64,000 nucleotides of DNA from Planomicrobium sp. CPCC 101110. GTDB taxonomy: Bacteria; Bacillota; Bacilli; Bacillales_A; Planococcaceae. The notes under the pieces were generated by a model. It saw only the letters and a program-made list of their open reading frames with translations. It ran no database searches and was not told the origin of the DNA. The stretch's first letter is position 1; the number at the start of each line of letters is the position of its first letter. The DNA is taken from assembly GCF_007859395.1 (NCBI RefSeq), contig NZ_VOHD01000003.1, positions 273,561 through 337,560 on the forward strand, read 5' to 3'. This document shows, in pieces, positions 62,022-64,000 of the stretch. The position numbers and the translations under genes are program-made.

Positions 62022-63322
62022 TCAAACAGATCACGTTTATAGCCATGAGTTTGTTGATGGCGGTGCTGCTCATAGCACCTTCATCAACTTCCGCTCATTC
62101 CATGCCTTCTTCAGTTGTGTATTTGGATTTTTTGGAAGATAGAGTGGAAGCGGAGCTGGTCATCCCATTGGATCGATTGGAAATCGCGATGGAAAAGAGT
62201 TTGTACGATGACCCCGAGCAGGCCATCGTGACCTATCAGGATGAGCTTGTCTCCTATATCACAAGCCATATCAGTGCAGAAACGGCTGAAGCAGAACAAT
62301 GGACAGTGACGGTTGATGAAATGTCCCTTTTGTATCCGGATAAAGAAACGGACCCGATTGACTTGGCTGTTCAGCTTATACTCACCCCGCCGGCAGGAGC
62401 AGCTGTGGATTCCTTCACATTAAATTACGATGCGGTCGTCCGGGAGCTTGTCACACATACCGTAACGGTTGCGGTCAGAAGCGACTGGAACAATGCCATT
62501 TACACCAGCAGCCCTGAAATTGTCGCGAGTGTCATTGAAGGCAATACGACAGTGCAAATCGACCAATCGGCGGGCAATACATGGACAGGCTTCATCAGCA
62601 TTGTTCAGTCGGGCATGGCCCATATCGCGGAAGGCGTGGATCATTTACTGTTCCTGCTTGCACTGCTTTTGCCTGCACCATTAGCAGTGAGAGGGAAAGG
62701 ATGGGGACAGTCGGCTGGCGTTAAATCCAGTGTAAAGCAGCTTCTGAAAATTACGCTGGCGTTCACGATTGGCCATTCCATCACCTTGATCGCTGGAGCC
62801 ACTGGCTGGCTGGCTGTTCCAAGTCAACCGATTGAAGTTCTCATAGCTGTCTCTATTTTGGTCTCGGCGGTTCATGCAATCCGCCCGATTTTTACGGGCC
62901 GCGAAGTGTTTGTGGCGGGAGGCTTCGGTTTGGTGCATGGATTGGCGTTTGCGGCCTTAGTGACTGAATTGGGTGTGACACCGATGCGGATCATATGGAG
63001 TGTATTAGGCTTTAACATCGGAATTGAACTGATGCAGCTGATCGTGATTTTATTGATCATGCCATGGCTGCTTATACTCAGCGGCACTAAGGGTTATGCG
63101 TTCGTAAGACTAGCCGGGGCATTATTCGCAATCGCCGCCTCTATCGGCTGGATTCTGGACCGCGCCTTTGCTGTAAGTACTCCCGTGGACACCATAGTCA
63201 GCGCCCTTGCTCAAAACGTCGGGTGGCTTGTTGGAGCACTTGCAGTTTTTGCTGGTATAAGTCTGGCTTTAAAAAAGCGAAACAGAAGCATTATTCATTT
63301 ACCTGAAGAGGCTGGTTCATAG
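62018..63322 (+). CDS. HupE/UreJ-family membrane protein, 434 aa
   Basis: It begins with a signal peptide (cut near STSAHS) and an extracytoplasmic N-terminal domain of about 165 residues. Six or seven membrane helices follow. HIAEGVDHLLFLLALLLP near residue 205 and GHSITLIAG near 255, with HGLAFA near 307, are the HupE/UreJ-type His-rich membrane motifs associated with nickel or other metal transport. No hydrogenase or urease genes are in the window. The tight coupling to the DUF3500 lipoprotein suggests a two-part uptake system. Confidence 0.85.
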   Translation: MIKQITFIAMSLLMAVLLIAPSSTSAHSMPSSVVYLDFLEDRVEAELVIPLDRLEIAMEKSLYDDPEQAIVTYQDELVSYITSHISAETAEAEQWTVTVDEMSLLYPDKETDPIDLAVQLILTPPAGAAVDSFTLNYDAVVRELVTHTVTVAVRSDWNNAIYTSSPEIVASVIEGNTTVQIDQSAGNTWTGFISIVQSGMAHIAEGVDHLLFLLALLLPAPLAVRGKGWGQSAGVKSSVKQLLKITLAFTIGHSITLIAGATGWLAVPSQPIEVLIAVSILVSAVHAIRPIFTGREVFVAGGFGLVHGLAFAALVTELGVTPMRIIWSVLGFNIGIELMQLIVILLIMPWLLILSGTKGYAFVRLAGALFAIAASIGWILDRAFAVSTPVDTIVSALAQNVGWLVGALAVFAGISLALKKRNRSIIHLPEEAGS

Positions 63323-63337
63323 CGGTTCACTGAATGG

Positions 63338-63384
63338 AAAAGACATTCATAAAAAGTGATTTCATCACTGTATGAATGTCTTTT
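63338..63384 (+). terminator. Terminator after the HupE/UreJ-like gene
   Basis: AAAAGACATTCATA / TATGAATGTCTTTT form a 14-base perfect stem; a smaller AGTGAT/ATCACT stem lies in the loop. Confidence 0.82.
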
Positions 63385-63478
63385 CTGATTTATATTCCTG
63401 TTTCCCAATCACGGTCGCAAACCAGTCATACCCCTTGCTGCTGACATGCGTTTTAATTGCTTTCGCTTCATATACCAA
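63365..63478 (-). other. Possible 37-residue ORF or gene remnant
   Basis: A minus-strand frame from TTG 63478 reads LVYEAKAIKTHVSSKGYDW and continues to a stop at 63365 within the terminator stem. The residue usage looks protein-like but there is no ribosome binding site; it may be the tail of a deleted gene. Confidence 0.2.
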
Positions 63479-63504
63479 TCCGGGTCATCAAATAAAATCC
63501 ATGG

Positions 63505-63541
63505 AAAAAAGCTGAACTTTAGAAACTGGTTCAGCTTTTTT
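63505..63541. terminator. Terminator-like inverted repeat before the GGDEF gene end
   Basis: AAAAAAGCTGAAC / GTTCAGCTTTTTT with an 11-base loop. It can terminate the minus-strand GGDEF gene, and also works on the plus strand. Confidence 0.75.
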
Positions 63542-63610
63542 TCAAGGAATGGCATATTTCAATGTGCCGAAGAAACGGAATCTGAAAAGGGGAGGGCGAT
63601 GGCAGCCGCT

Positions 63611-64000
63611 CTACTTGTAGATTCTGTACGCGTCCTGGTCGGATTTTTTCGCTTCGTATAGCGCCATATCGGCGTATTTTATCAGCTGTTTTTCATTGGC
63701 GGAGTGGTCGGGATAAAGGGAAATGCCGATTCCTGCGCCTATTTGGATATCAAATCCGTTATAGGATAAGGGCGTTTCATACGATTTCAGGATCCGTTTT
63801 GCGGTGCTTTCGGCTATTTCCAAAGAATCGATTTCCGGCAGGATAACTCCCATTTCATCGCCGCCCAAACGTGCCGCCGTATCGATGGGCCGGACACATT
63901 CCTGAAGCCGCAGAGCCATTTCTTTGATCACAGCGTCTCCGGCATCGTGGCCGAACTGGTCGTTGATCTGCTTGAACTTGCGCCCGTCGAGCAGCAGGAT
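63611..64000 (-). CDS. GGDEF-domain protein, C-terminal part (5' end outside window)
   Basis: The last 129 or so residues of a GGDEF domain, open to the window edge. It shows LLLDGRKFKQINDQFGHDAGD (in parts), then ARLGGDEMGVILPE as the signature loop, IGAGIGISLYP and YADMALYEAK at the end. The loop is GGDEM instead of GGDEF, and the usual DxDxFK is DGRKFK, so the second Asp is lost while the first, metal-binding Asp is kept. Diguanylate cyclase activity is therefore possible but not certain. The N-terminal sensor region lies outside the window. Confidence 0.85.
   Translation of the reverse strand: MLLLDGRKFKQINDQFGHDAGDAVIKEMALRLQECVRPIDTAARLGGDEMGVILPEIDSLEIAESTAKRILKSYETPLSYNGFDIQIGAGIGISLYPDHSANEKQLIKYADMALYEAKKSDQDAYRIYK

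Noticed and set aside
1..64000. CRISPR array, tRNA, rRNA or prophage integrase
   Set aside because: I found no spaced direct-repeat array, no cloverleaf with CCA-type ends, no rRNA-like sequence and no integrase or transposase motif by reading; a covariance-model scan would be the decisive test for small RNAs.

Overview
The window looks like chromosomal DNA of a low-to-moderate GC Gram-positive bacterium (Bacillota, probably Planococcaceae or a close Bacillales relative). This rests on strong AGGAGG-type ribosome binding sites with frequent TTG/GTG starts, lipoprotein-type solute-binding proteins, a CcpA-type cre site, a FusB-family EF-G-binding protein, a lactococcin-972-type bacteriocin locus, and a GC-rich intergenic repeat (41128-41245) of a kind I associate with Bacillaceae/Planococcaceae. 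The genus is an inference.

Layout. 1-3.6 kb: end of an MFS transporter, an M42 aminopeptidase and an M20 amidohydrolase, with a remnant of a second M42 gene. 3.7-5.3 kb: a small unknown gene, then a FusB-like gene preceded by a leader ORF and a predicted attenuator hairpin. 5.4-10.4 kb: a 2-hydroxyacid (glycolate/D-lactate type) FAD dehydrogenase divergent from a GntR/FCD regulator and a TRAP transporter (dctPQM), with a perfect GntR-type palindrome between them. 10.5-11.7 kb: three small membrane proteins.

11.9-35.5 kb is an accessory defence island, visibly more AT-rich than its flanks from about 12.5 kb on. It holds an HU protein with an unusual C-terminal extension, a NUDIX hydrolase, a PLD-SF2-DUF3427 helicase, three large genes resembling dptFGH/sspFGH (phosphorothioate-linked restriction), a DUF4007 protein plus 1419-residue ATPase, and then sspBCD-like genes (DUF4007 protein, 1143-residue ATPase, PAPS-reductase-like sulfur transferase). 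The two DUF4007/ATPase pairs look paralogous, so the island appears to carry two SspB-SspC-type modules around one SspD. No SspA or SspE is present in the window.

35.7-41.3 kb: two DUF4181 membrane proteins, DoxX, a small membrane protein, two tandem ribose-phosphate pyrophosphokinase (prs) paralogues, the first with substitutions at catalytic positions, and a YwaF/TMEM164-like membrane protein.

41.3-54.7 kb: a LacI-controlled sugar operon whose gene order matches E. coli ycjMNOPQRSTU (glucosylglycerate phosphorylase-type GH13, ABC importer without ATPase, the 3-keto-glycoside Q/R/S enzymes, GH65 phosphorylase, beta-phosphoglucomutase), with a glycerate kinase added downstream. That kinase would use the glycerate released by the first enzyme. 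A promoter, a perfect LacI palindrome and a perfect cre site precede it.

54.8-64 kb: a lactococcin-972-like bacteriocin with its ABC transporter on the minus strand, an AI-2E family transporter, a methyltransferase, a DUF3500 lipoprotein coupled to a HupE/UreJ protein, and the end of a GGDEF protein at the window edge. I saw no rRNA, tRNA, CRISPR array, transposase or integrase.
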